Translations under genes and position numbers: made by a program
Notes under the pieces: model-generated
Seen by the model: the letters and a program-made list of their open reading frames with translations, nothing else
The model's database searches: none
What the model was told of the DNA's origin: nothing
Shown: positions 7,138-13,986 of the stretch, piece after piece
Layout of the letters: every line of letters begins with the position of its first letter
Position numbering within the stretch: the stretch's first letter is position 1
Source: an uncultured Treponema sp.
Lineage (GTDB): Bacteria; Spirochaetota; Spirochaetia; Treponematales; Treponemataceae
NCBI GenBank assembly: GCA_937885235.1
Contig: CAKZZK010000194.1
Location: forward strand, 1 to 14,803
Length of the DNA stretch: 14,803 bases
Direction: 5' to 3'

Positions 7138-8010
7138 CTAGCGGGCTAATGAAAAATAAACGCTGAAAAAATGAAGGATGCTGCCTCCCAGAGTGAATAT
7201 ATGGAAGATGCAGTGGGTCCACTTGTATTGAGGGAACAAATAGAATATGCCGCCCACCGTGTACGCGGCTCCGCCGGAAAAGAGCATGGCGCGGCTCAGC
7301 GAGGGAAGCCCCGAAGCAAGCGGCGTTGCCGCAAAGAGCACGATGACGAGCCAGCCCGCCACGATGTATGCCAGCACCGAGGCATAGCGGAACTTTTCGC
7401 GGAAGACCGAATAGAGCGCAATGCCTATGACAGCCACGCCCCAGATGACGAAGAAGAGCGCCCAGCCCGCAGTTCCTCCGAGCACGGTCAGCACGAAGGG
7501 CGTGTAGGTTCCCGCGATGAGCGCAAAGATGGCATCATGGGTCAGCACGGAAAAGACACGCCTCGCACCGTAGGGCGTAAGCGCGTGATAGAGCGTGGAC
7601 ATCATATACAGGATGAACATAAATGCGCCAAAGATGACGTAGCTCACCGTGTGCAGCGTGCGCGATGCAGGGGGCGCATGAAACACGGAAAGCAGCACCA
7701 GCAATACGATGGCGGCAACGCTCAGCCCCGCGCCAATGCCGTGGCTGATGGCACTGACGAGGTCTTCGCCCAGCGAATATTCCTTGGGCTGCCGTTCTAT
7801 ATAGGCAAGGCGGGCGTTCCACCGCTGCATTCTGCTTGCTCGCTTGTCCTCGCCCTGCCGCATCTTCTGCGCAAGCTGCCCGGGATTTTCCGCGTAAGAC
7901 AGCTTGATGGCGCGGATTTTCTCCTTAGTCTGTTGCCTGATTGTCCTGATTGCGGCCTTCTGCTTTGCCCGCAGGGACTTGCGATGAATCATCGCAGAAA
8001 TATCTGCCAT
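7138..8010 (-). CDS. Hemolysin III / TrhA family membrane protein with basic N-terminal extension
   Basis: This is an integral membrane protein of the hemolysin III (HlyIII, PAQR-related) family. The core (about residues 79-290) has seven hydrophobic segments and the family's polar signature: EDLVSAISHG (82-91), SxxxH in STLYHAL (138-142), HD (158-159) before the GTYTP motif, and HxxxH (266, 270) in the last segments, the set thought to bind a metal. Residues 1-78 are a strongly charged, Lys/Arg-rich cytoplasmic-looking extension; many HlyIII proteins begin close to the first membrane segment. Molecular function of bacterial members is poorly settled; haemolysis should not be assumed. The ATG at 8010 is chosen because AAGGGGG sits eight to nine bases upstream, whereas the in-frame ATG at 8040 overlaps the predicted -10 box. 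The AAA ATPase gene follows. Confidence 0.9.
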   Translation of the reverse strand: MADISAMIHRKSLRAKQKAAIRTIRQQTKEKIRAIKLSYAENPGQLAQKMRQGEDKRASRMQRWNARLAYIERQPKEYSLGEDLVSAISHGIGAGLSVAAIVLLVLLSVFHAPPASRTLHTVSYVIFGAFMFILYMMSTLYHALTPYGARRVFSVLTHDAIFALIAGTYTPFVLTVLGGTAGWALFFVIWGVAVIGIALYSVFREKFRYASVLAYIVAGWLVIVLFAATPLASGLPSLSRAMLFSGGAAYTVGGIFYLFPQYKWTHCIFHIFTLGGSILHFFSVYFSLAR

Positions 8011-8038
8011 AAAGGGCACCCCCTTGCTATATCCCCTC

Positions 8039-8066
8039 ATTATGACAGATTTTAGGCTTTTGTAAA
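8039..8066 (-). promoter_or_regulatory. Promoter of the hemolysin III family gene
   Basis: On the minus strand TTTACA (8061-8066) and CATAAT (8039-8044) are separated by 16 bases. The -10 overlaps the upstream in-frame ATG at 8040, so translation must begin downstream, in agreement with the ribosome binding site ahead of 8010. Confidence 0.55.
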
Positions 8067-8087
8067 GTGGTTTAGGAAAAATAGCGT

Positions 8088-8116
8088 TTGCAAATTCCCC
8101 TCTTCCCTCCTATAAT
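8088..8116 (+). promoter_or_regulatory. Promoter of the methyltransferase gene, predicting a leaderless mRNA
   Basis: TTGCAA (8088-8093), a 17-base spacer and a perfect TATAAT (8111-8116). The ATG at 8123 begins only seven bases after the -10 box, where transcription itself should start, and there is no ribosome binding site in between. Confidence 0.7.
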
Positions 8117-8122
8117 AGAGAT

Positions 8123-8854
8123 ATGCCCATGATTCAAAACTTGATAGAATATTATGATGAGCTCTTTCCTGTGTCAGACAGCCAGAAGAGCTACTTCTCA
8201 GGTCTTGCGCGGCGCTTTACCGCACCGGTGAAATTCCTGCGCGTCCAGTGCGGCACCGGTATGTTCGAGAGCATGCTGGCAAAAGAGGGGCATGACGTGA
8301 CGGGCATAGAGTCCATCGGAGAGATGCTGCAATCGGCAAACCACAGGCGGCGCAACCAGCTTATGGCCATCCGCTTTTTCCAGATGTCCAGCCAGGACAT
8401 GACAAAATTCCTCGGCAAGGGCTTCTACAACATCATATCCTGCTTAGACAGCCGCGTCATATTCTTGGGGGGAAGGGAAAACCTGGAGGATTTCTTCCGC
8501 GGCTGCCGCAGGCTGCTTTCCCCTAGCGGCGTCTTTGTGCTGGAGCTTTTAAATTTCGCAAAATTCAACACCGAACCGCTGTGCAAGCTGCCCACGAGGG
8601 AAAGCGTGCGCTCCCGCCTCTTTTCCGAGCTGTGGACAGACAGCAGGGGCAGGCACTCAATAACGCTCAACGTGGAGACGGGAAACGGCAGACTGCTGCC
8701 CGTCCTGCAAAACGAGTCAGTCTACGCCCCGTCCATGCAGGAGCTTTGCGAGATTGCAGAGGAAGCGGGCTTTCCCTCCATTTCCTGCCACGATTCCTTC
8801 GCCAAAGAAGCATACACCGGCACCGCAGACAGAATAGTCCTTGAGATGAGCTGA
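8123..8854 (+). CDS. Class I SAM-dependent methyltransferase, substrate unknown
   Basis: The 243-residue protein has a Rossmann-type methyltransferase fold. Motif I is FLRVQCGTGMF (38-48), a variant of the usual LDxGCGTG in which the acidic residue and first Gly are replaced by Arg-Val-Gln, but the CGTG loop is intact. GIES (61-64) supplies the acidic residue for the SAM ribose, and the segment SCLDSRVIFL to LSPSGVFVLELLN looks like the motif IV to VI region. C-terminal strands end in DRIVLEMS. No target can be named from sequence. The start could be ATG 8123 or the in-frame ATG 8129; the promoter position suggests 8123 with no leader. It is divergent from the hemolysin III family gene and its stop is only 14 bases from the convergent RicT-type gene. 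Confidence 0.85.
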   Translation: MPMIQNLIEYYDELFPVSDSQKSYFSGLARRFTAPVKFLRVQCGTGMFESMLAKEGHDVTGIESIGEMLQSANHRRRNQLMAIRFFQMSSQDMTKFLGKGFYNIISCLDSRVIFLGGRENLEDFFRGCRRLLSPSGVFVLELLNFAKFNTEPLCKLPTRESVRSRLFSELWTDSRGRHSITLNVETGNGRLLPVLQNESVYAPSMQELCEIAEEAGFPSISCHDSFAKEAYTGTADRIVLEMS

Positions 8855-8868
8855 ATCATTTGCTCTTC

Positions 8869-9786
8869 TCAAGAAATCTTCCAGCGCCCCCCTTCGCGGA
8901 CAAAACGCGACGCATTTACTTCCAGAACCCTGCCATCCTCTCCGGTAATCTTTATCATAGAAGAAAGCGGATTGACTTCCGACACACGGAAATTCGTGCC
9001 GTCATAGAGGATGCGCACACCCTCCGTGGGCAGCTTCTTGCGCACTTCCTCGTACCAGTCATATTCGTAGCCAAGGCAGCACAAAAGCCTGCCGCACTGG
9101 CCGCTGATTTTCATGGAATTCAGGCTCAGGTTCTGCTCCTTCGCCATGCGTATGCTCACCGAAGGCAGCCTGTCGCTCACCGAACCGCAGCAGAAAGGCC
9201 TGCCGCAGACGCCAAGCCCGCCCACAATGCGGCTCTCGTCCCTCACCCCAATCTGCCTCAGCTCTATGCGCATCTTGAAGATGGCGACAAGGTCCTTCAC
9301 CAGCTCGCGGAAGTCCACGCGGTTATCGCTTGAAAAGAAGAAGAGGACCTTCGCCTCCCCCACAAGGAAGTGCACGGAGATGAGCTTCATATCAAGTTTG
9401 TGGGCAAGCACCTTTTCCTTGAACACCTGATACGCCTCTTTTTCCCGCTCCTGCAGCTCCCGCGCGTGCTGCAGGTCCTTTTGGTCCGCAATGCGCAGCA
9501 CCTTCACTATCTCGCTCTGCCTGATGCCTATGGGCTTTGCAGACTCCCCCAGACTCAGCGCAAGGTCGTTGCCGTAGCGGGTGGGGATGATAACGTAGTC
9601 GCCCGGCTTGGGGCTGAGGTGATGGGGCACAGTAGCATAGACCCCCTCGCAGGAGTACTCCAGCTTGAGCTTCCACAAATGTTTCGGGTAGACGATGTGG
9701 TCGTTGCCGGGGCGCTCTTCCACCTCATCTTCAAGGGCAGAGAGGTCTTCGGCTTCTTCCATATCCTGTTCAAATATGTCTGACAT
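8869..9786 (-). CDS. ricT: RicT-type PSP1 C-terminal domain protein
   Basis: The 305-residue product belongs to the PSP1/YaaT family. In Bacillus subtilis RicT (YaaT) acts with RicA and RicF in an iron-sulfur complex affecting RNase Y-dependent mRNA maturation and phosphorelay output. Here residues 1-30 are an acidic, probably disordered tail; a beta-rich domain runs 31-100; a helix of about 105-130 is followed by the PSP1 domain. Six cysteines cluster in two motifs, CGRPFCC (194, 199, 200) and CGRLLCC (231, 236, 237), consistent with metal or Fe-S ligands. No ricA or ricF partner is in the window. It is the last gene of the M23-bactofilin-YaaR operon; its ATG follows the YaaR stop by 16 bases with no clear ribosome binding site, so coupled translation is likely. 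Confidence 0.9.
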   Translation of the reverse strand: MSDIFEQDMEEAEDLSALEDEVEERPGNDHIVYPKHLWKLKLEYSCEGVYATVPHHLSPKPGDYVIIPTRYGNDLALSLGESAKPIGIRQSEIVKVLRIADQKDLQHARELQEREKEAYQVFKEKVLAHKLDMKLISVHFLVGEAKVLFFFSSDNRVDFRELVKDLVAIFKMRIELRQIGVRDESRIVGGLGVCGRPFCCGSVSDRLPSVSIRMAKEQNLSLNSMKISGQCGRLLCCLGYEYDWYEEVRKKLPTEGVRILYDGTNFRVSEVNPLSSMIKITGEDGRVLEVNASRFVREGGRWKIS

Positions 9787-9802
9787 GGTGCTATTTTAGC
9801 AA

Positions 9803-10333
9803 TTAAGTTGCCATCAAGTCTACCAGAAGACCGTTTATTTCTTCTATTTTAGCGAGCATCTGCAGGGTGTCTTTGTGGGCGGCAAGCAGCCAGCGGGCAA
9901 TGTCGTCAAGCTTCTGGTTGATGACCACAATCTGCTTCTGCATGGAGGCACGGCGCTGCTGTTTGGGGCCGGGAATATAGCGCTTGCGCTCTTTGACGGC
10001 GAAGTTGTTTTTTTCTATATAACGCAGGAACTGGCTCACCTTGCTGCGGTACTCGGTGTAGTTTTCGGGAAGCTGGCTTTTTTTCAGCTTGTCAGCGGCA
10101 AGGTCAGCGGCGTCTTTCAGGAAGATGACAGCTTCCTCTGCCTCCATGCCCGCAAGCTCTTTGGGCAGGCCCGCCGCCATCAGCTCGTGCTCTTCGTGGG
10201 ATTTCTGGAGCGCGGAGGCAAAAATCTTGCGCGTCGCCGCGTTTTTTTCTTTCCGCTGGGATTCCGCCACCTTTCTCTGGGCACCCTGCGCGGCGGAAAA
10301 AAACAGGTTCTGGTTTACGGAGTCTATGTCCAT
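9803..10333 (-). CDS. YaaR / DUF327 family protein
   Basis: This 176-residue, highly charged and helical cytoplasmic protein matches the YaaR (DUF327) family in layout: a lysine/glutamine-rich N-terminus, a central LPENYTEYRSKVSQFLRYIE segment (about 88-107), a basic YIPGPKQQRR stretch, and a long C-terminal helix pair ending NGLLVDLMAT. The family's molecular role is unknown. Its pairing with a RicT-type gene is telling, because yaaR lies close to yaaT in Bacillus as well; the link therefore crosses phyla. The ATG at 10333 lies six bases after the bactofilin stop and lacks a strong ribosome binding site, which suggests coupled translation. Assignment is from pattern recognition of the conserved central segment. 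Confidence 0.78.
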   Translation of the reverse strand: MDIDSVNQNLFFSAAQGAQRKVAESQRKEKNAATRKIFASALQKSHEEHELMAAGLPKELAGMEAEEAVIFLKDAADLAADKLKKSQLPENYTEYRSKVSQFLRYIEKNNFAVKERKRYIPGPKQQRRASMQKQIVVINQKLDDIARWLLAAHKDTLQMLAKIEEINGLLVDLMAT

Positions 10334-10339
10334 GCCGCG

Positions 10340-10756
10340 CTATGCTTTGATTGCCTTGGAGACAATAACCTTGGTATTCTGCCAGCTGAGGGCAGCATCG
10401 CTGTAGGCGTTCGCATCGGAGAGGGATATGCAGTGCCCGTGGAAGACGACATCCTCATCAGCCTGAAAGTGGTGCGTCTGCACATCGCCTATGACCGCGC
10501 TCGAAGAGAAAAGCCGTATGGACTCCTGCGCAATGATGTTGCCCTGCACTATGCCGCTCACGGTAACAGCCTTTGCAGAGATGTTGCCCCGTATCCGCGC
10601 CTTTTCGCCTATGATGACGTTGCCGTTGCTTTCGAGGTTTCCTTCAAGGTCGCCGTCTATGCGCATAAAGCCGTTGACCTTGATGTCCCCGCGCACAGAG
10701 GAGCCCACGCTGATGATGTTGTTGATGGAGCTATCTTCGCCGCCTAACAGTGCCAT
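10340..10756 (-). CDS. Bactofilin (CcmA family)
   Basis: Bactofilins are small beta-helical proteins that self-assemble into filaments at the membrane and localise cell-wall or shape factors. The 138-residue product shows the typical repeated turns between about 14 and 110: IISVGSSVRGDIKVNGFMRI, DGDLEGNLESNG, NVIIGEKARIRGNI, KAVTVSGIVQGNI and SSSAVIGDV, with Gly/Asn at turns and alternating hydrophobic residues. A short tail of about 30 residues follows. No membrane segment is visible. The gene lies 21 bases after the stop of an M23 peptidase gene, a pairing known from other bacteria where bactofilins act with M23 peptidases in shaping the wall. The ATG at 10756 has only a weak AAAGAG directly in front. 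Confidence 0.93.
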   Translation of the reverse strand: MALLGGEDSSINNIISVGSSVRGDIKVNGFMRIDGDLEGNLESNGNVIIGEKARIRGNISAKAVTVSGIVQGNIIAQESIRLFSSSAVIGDVQTHHFQADEDVVFHGHCISLSDANAYSDAALSWQNTKVIVSKAIKA

Positions 10757-10777
10757 CTCTTTAGCCGTACCGTGTGA

Positions 10778-11791
10778 TTATTTGATGTTGACGTACTTGG
10801 CGGGGTCAACGACGCTGGAACCGATGTGCACCTCGTAGTGAAGGTGGGGACCGGTGGCAATGCCCGTCTGCCCGATGGTACCGATAACCTGCCGCTGCGT
10901 CACCATATCCCCCTTGTGCACGCGGATGGTGGAAAGGTGGGCATAGCGGGTATAGATGCCGTGCTTGTGCTTGATGATGACGTTATTTCCAAAGCTTTCG
11001 TCATAGCCGACCGTGACCACCTGCCCGTTAGCTGTCGCGATGACGGGGTCGCCGGAGCGCCAGGTGCTGAAATCCAAGCCCTTGTGGATGTACCACTGCT
11101 GGGTGATGGGGTGTATGTTCTGCCCGAAAGCCATGGAGATATGCCCGATGCCGTTCTTGATGGGCCAGATGTTCGGAATGTCGGTAAAGAGGGTACCCTG
11201 ATTTTCAAGCATCTTGCCGATTTCTTCCACCGGCTGCACCGCGCCCTCGAGGTATGCCGTCAGCTGCTTGATGTCCGAGGTCTCCTTGAGGGAGCCGGAG
11301 CTGATGTCCTGTGTATCGAAAAGCGAGGAAAGGTCGCTGTTTTTGTTGATGGTGCTGGAAACCGTCGTGCTCTGGTTGATGCCGAGGAGCGAGAGGGACT
11401 GGCTGAGCGAGGTCTGGAAGCGCTTTGCCGTCTGGAGCAGGTTGTTGTTTTCGTCACGCAGTTCATCAAGGCTTGCGAGCGTCTCGCGGTTCTCGCGGCG
11501 CAGGCGGCTTACCTCCACCTCGTTGCCTATGGCTTTTTTATTGAAATACACAAACGAGCAGCAGAGCCCTATGATGATGACGAAGCCCATAATCATGGCG
11601 AAAATATTTGTCTGAAGGTTTATGACCTTGCCGTTTGCGTGGGGAACAATCATAACGGTGAGTTTTCCATCGAAAAGCTTGAACAAGCCGACGAAAAATT
11701 TCTTGAAAATAGAAAAAAACGCCCCTACCCCGTTGAAAACTTCAGAGGCAAAGTTTTTTTCAAACCTCTTATATCTGCGCGTGCGTGCCAA
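10778..11791 (-). CDS. Membrane-anchored M23 (LytM) family peptidase
   Basis: M23 peptidases are zinc endopeptidases that cut peptidoglycan cross-links. The 337-residue product has a basic cytoplasmic N-terminus, one membrane segment (about 60-83, IFAMIMGFVIIIGLCCSFVYF), a predicted coiled coil (about 90-130), a linker, and the LytM domain (about 208-330). Zinc ligands are visible as HKGLD (His236, Asp240) and HLH (His316, His318), with a catalytic His285 in YAHLS, so the enzyme looks active. This topology places the peptidase in the periplasm. The start is a TTG at 11791: AAAAGGAG (11799-11806) lies seven bases upstream and there is no ATG near it. It is the first gene of the operon with bactofilin, which may position it for helical cell shape or division. 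Confidence 0.93.
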   Translation of the reverse strand: MARTRRYKRFEKNFASEVFNGVGAFFSIFKKFFVGLFKLFDGKLTVMIVPHANGKVINLQTNIFAMIMGFVIIIGLCCSFVYFNKKAIGNEVEVSRLRRENRETLASLDELRDENNNLLQTAKRFQTSLSQSLSLLGINQSTTVSSTINKNSDLSSLFDTQDISSGSLKETSDIKQLTAYLEGAVQPVEEIGKMLENQGTLFTDIPNIWPIKNGIGHISMAFGQNIHPITQQWYIHKGLDFSTWRSGDPVIATANGQVVTVGYDESFGNNVIIKHKHGIYTRYAHLSTIRVHKGDMVTQRQVIGTIGQTGIATGPHLHYEVHIGSSVVDPAKYVNIK

Positions 11792-11830
11792 CGAAACACT
11801 CCTTTTATAAACTGCGGCGTATGCGCATAT

Positions 11831-11859
11831 ACTTTACCATAATACGCGCACAATGTCAA
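11831..11859 (-). promoter_or_regulatory. Promoter of the M23-bactofilin-YaaR-RicT operon
   Basis: On the minus strand a perfect TTGACA (11854-11859) lies 17 bases from TAAAGT (11831-11836). Transcription would begin near 11824, giving a leader of about 33 bases that includes the AAGGAG site before the TTG start. The 22-bp repeat array begins 21 bases upstream of the -35. Confidence 0.6.
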
Positions 11860-11880
11860 TTTCAGATGCACAGCAAAAAC

Positions 11881-12012
11881 ACTTTGTCTCAGCGCTTAAA
11901 ACAGTTCGTTTTAACGCTTAAAACGTTTTGTCTCAGCGCCTAAAACAGTTCGTTTTAGCACTTAAAACGTTTTGTTTTAGCGTTTAAGACATTTTGTTAA
12001 AGAGCGCGGGCC
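11881..12012. repeat. 22-bp tandem repeat array between divergent promoters
   Basis: Five clear 22-base units start at 11881, 11903, 11925, 11947 and 11969, with a decayed sixth (11991-12012). They share GTYTYA near the middle and a TTAAAAC-type end. Odd units read TTTGTCTCAGCGC then YTAAAAC; even units read AGTTCGTTTTARCRC then TTAAAAC, so the array is also a 44-base duplication (39 of 44 bases alike between units 1-2 and 3-4). Palindromes occur inside, such as GTTTTAA-CGC-TTAAAAC (11908-11924) and CTAAAAC-AGTTC-GTTTTAG (11940-11958). No spacers, so not CRISPR. The 22-base period places sites on one face of the helix, as in multi-site operators. Confidence 0.85.
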
Positions 12013-12023
12013 TTCAAAACAAG

Positions 12024-12052
12024 TTGACTTACGGGCAATTCTGTGCTATATT
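12024..12052 (+). promoter_or_regulatory. Promoter of the TatD-Dus operon
   Basis: TTGACT (12024-12029), a 17-base spacer and TATATT (12047-12052). Transcription should begin near 12059 and leave a leader of about 100 bases, longer than others in the window. The repeat array ends just upstream of the -35. Confidence 0.65.
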
Positions 12053-12160
12053 ATTTTCGGTTGGAATGGGGAAATACTTAGAGGGGATAACTCTCTCAGA
12101 CACACTGCACAAGCTTCCCTGTTATTGTTGATTCGGCCATACATTTTTGAAGGAAAAGCC

Positions 12161-12946
12161 ATGCAATTTTTTGATACTCATGCCCACATAGGGTTGATTG
12201 AAAAAGACCCTTTGGAGCAGATACGCATTGTCGTAAAGGCAAAGCAGGCGGGCGTTACCCGCATCGTAAGCATAAACAACAGCCTCTATGATTTCAAGAA
12301 GGAATATGCCTTTTTGAAGTCCCAGAAGGGGGTCTTCCATGCTGTCGGCGTGGGGCCTTCCGAAGTGCTGACTCCCGGCGACGACTGGGAAAAGACCATC
12401 GAAGAGAGCGCTACCCTGCCCAACGTGGTGGCTATAGGGGAAACAGGACTTGACTACTACAAGATGTACGGCGACAAGCATTTGCAGGTGGAACTGTTCA
12501 TCAAGCAGCTGGAGCTTGCCAAGTCCCTCAACCTGCCCGTCATCATACACAACCGCAATGCGGGCAAGGACATCTTCGAGATTCTCAAAGACAGGCTTCC
12601 GCCGCGCGGCGCCATCTTCCACTGCTACAGCGAAGATGAAAAATATGCCAGGCGCTGCCTCAACGCAGGCTACAACGTCTACTTCTCCTTTGCCGGCAAC
12701 CTCACCTACCGCAACGCGCAGAACCTGCACGACACGGTGATGAGCATTCCCGTCGAGCGGATGCTGATTGAAACCGAAAGCCCCTTTATGATTCCCGCAG
12801 AGTACCGCGAGAAAAAGCGCACCATGCCCGCCTTCCTGCCGGCGACAGCGAAATTCCTCGCCGAGATGCTGGGAATGCCTCTGGAAGAGCTGAGCGCACA
12901 GCTGTGGAAAAACAGCTGCAAGATATTCGGACTGCCCGAAGAATGA
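12161..12946 (+). CDS. TatD-family metal-dependent hydrolase
   Basis: TatD proteins are TIM-barrel metal hydrolases; characterised members are DNases acting in repair or DNA turnover. The 261-residue length is typical. Metal ligands visible are HxH in FDTHAH (His7, His9), Glu94 in IGETGLDYY, His130 in PVIIHNRNA and His154 in FHCYSE. At the last ligand position, normally Asp in LxETDxP, this protein has Glu206 (LIETESPF), a conservative but notable change; the following NEP-type segment is also altered (RTMPAF). The start at 12161 gives the family's usual N-terminus and follows AAGGA by about seven bases; an in-frame TTG at 12125 lacks such a site. It overlaps the dus gene by four bases. Confidence 0.9.
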   Translation: MQFFDTHAHIGLIEKDPLEQIRIVVKAKQAGVTRIVSINNSLYDFKKEYAFLKSQKGVFHAVGVGPSEVLTPGDDWEKTIEESATLPNVVAIGETGLDYYKMYGDKHLQVELFIKQLELAKSLNLPVIIHNRNAGKDIFEILKDRLPPRGAIFHCYSEDEKYARRCLNAGYNVYFSFAGNLTYRNAQNLHDTVMSIPVERMLIETESPFMIPAEYREKKRTMPAFLPATAKFLAEMLGMPLEELSAQLWKNSCKIFGLPEE

Positions 12947-13959
12947 CGGCGCTCTACCATCCCGTAGACATCGGAACGCTGCATTTAGACGGCAACCTCT
13001 TCCTTGCCCCCATCGCGGGCTACAGCGACAGGGCGTTCCGTTCGCTCTGCGCGGAGTACGGGGCTTCGTTCTGCACTACGGAGATGGTATCCGCAGAGGC
13101 ACTGGTGCGCGGTTCCCAGAAAACCGCCGCCCTCATGGAGCGTGCCCCGCAGGAAAAGGCTTACGCCGTGCAGCTTTTCGGCGGCAGCGCCGGAGTGATG
13201 GCTGACGCAGCCCGCCTTGTCCTGCAGAAAACAGACTGCGACAGCATTGACATCAACGGGGGCTGCCCCGTACAGAAAATCATCAAGTCGGGAGCGGGGA
13301 GTATGCTTACCCGCGACCCTGAATTGCTCTACGGCATCGTCCGCGCGGTAAAGGAGGCGGTTGCTTCATACGCAGCGGAGCACCCGGAGCGGAAAGCCGT
13401 GCCCGTCACCATCAAAATCAGAAGCGGCTGGGACGCGGCGCACCTCACCTGGCGGGAGACGACAGCGGCAGCGCTTGCCGCAGGAGCTGACGCGCTGACA
13501 ATCCACGCGCGCACCCGTGCGCAGGGCTACGAGGGGCACGCGGACTGGGAGCTACAGGCACAGCTGGTGGAACTGGTGGCAGGCAGAATCCCCGTCTTTG
13601 GCAGCGGAGACGCGCGGAGCCCCGAAGACGCAAAGCGTATGCTGGAGGAAACCGGCGTTGACGGCGTTATGTTCGCGCGGGGCGCCATGGGGAACCCCTT
13701 CCTCTTTGCGCTCACCAGGCAGTACCTCACGGAAGGACGCTACGAGGCGACGGACATCAGGGAACGGCTTAAAGCAGGCTTTACGGAACTGGCGCGGAAC
13801 GTAGAGGACAAAGGGGAAAAAGCCGCGTGCCTGCAGATGCGGAAAAAGTTCTGCGCCTACAGCTCCGGCATAAGGGGCGGCGCCAGACTGCGGGAGCAGA
13901 TTGTCAACGCAAATACCGTGGCAGATTATCGCTCGATTTTCAATCCATACCTTGTCTAA
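12943..13959 (+). CDS. dusB: tRNA-dihydrouridine synthase, DusB type
   Basis: Dus enzymes are flavoproteins that reduce specific uridines in tRNA to dihydrouridine using NADPH. The 338-residue product shows the full set of family motifs: LAPIAGYSDRAFR (21-33) at the FMN site, VQLFG (76-80), INGGCPVQKIIKSGAGS (104-120) with catalytic Cys108, IKIRSGW (157-163), HARTRAQGYEGHADW (188-202), VFGSGD (218-223), FARGAMGNP (244-252) and the C-terminal helical domain with RKKFCAYSSGIRGG. The start is the ATG in an ATGA overlap with the TatD stop, indicating coupled translation; an in-frame GTG at 12904 would extend into TatD. Which uridine is modified cannot be deduced, and the subfamily is a best guess. 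Confidence 0.93.
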   Translation: MTALYHPVDIGTLHLDGNLFLAPIAGYSDRAFRSLCAEYGASFCTTEMVSAEALVRGSQKTAALMERAPQEKAYAVQLFGGSAGVMADAARLVLQKTDCDSIDINGGCPVQKIIKSGAGSMLTRDPELLYGIVRAVKEAVASYAAEHPERKAVPVTIKIRSGWDAAHLTWRETTAAALAAGADALTIHARTRAQGYEGHADWELQAQLVELVAGRIPVFGSGDARSPEDAKRMLEETGVDGVMFARGAMGNPFLFALTRQYLTEGRYEATDIRERLKAGFTELARNVEDKGEKAACLQMRKKFCAYSSGIRGGARLREQIVNANTVADYRSIFNPYLV

Positions 13960-13986
13960 ATCGCCTTTTTAGCATAAACTGAATAC

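Noticed and set aside
6015..7166. Long plus-strand open frame (383 codons) opposite the AAA ATPase gene
   Set aside because: The minus strand carries clear Walker A, Walker B and sensor motifs; the plus frame shows no recognisable domain and is a codon-bias shadow.
7171..8055. Plus-strand open frame (294 codons) opposite the HlyIII family gene
   Set aside because: Low-complexity charged composition with no motif, while the minus strand encodes seven membrane segments with conserved polar residues.
10826..11842. Plus-strand open frame (338 codons) opposite the M23 peptidase gene
   Set aside because: The minus strand has the complete zinc-ligand set and a good ribosome binding site; the plus frame has neither.
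11881..11990. CRISPR array
   Set aside because: Units are 22 bases and directly adjacent with no unique spacers, and no cas gene is present.
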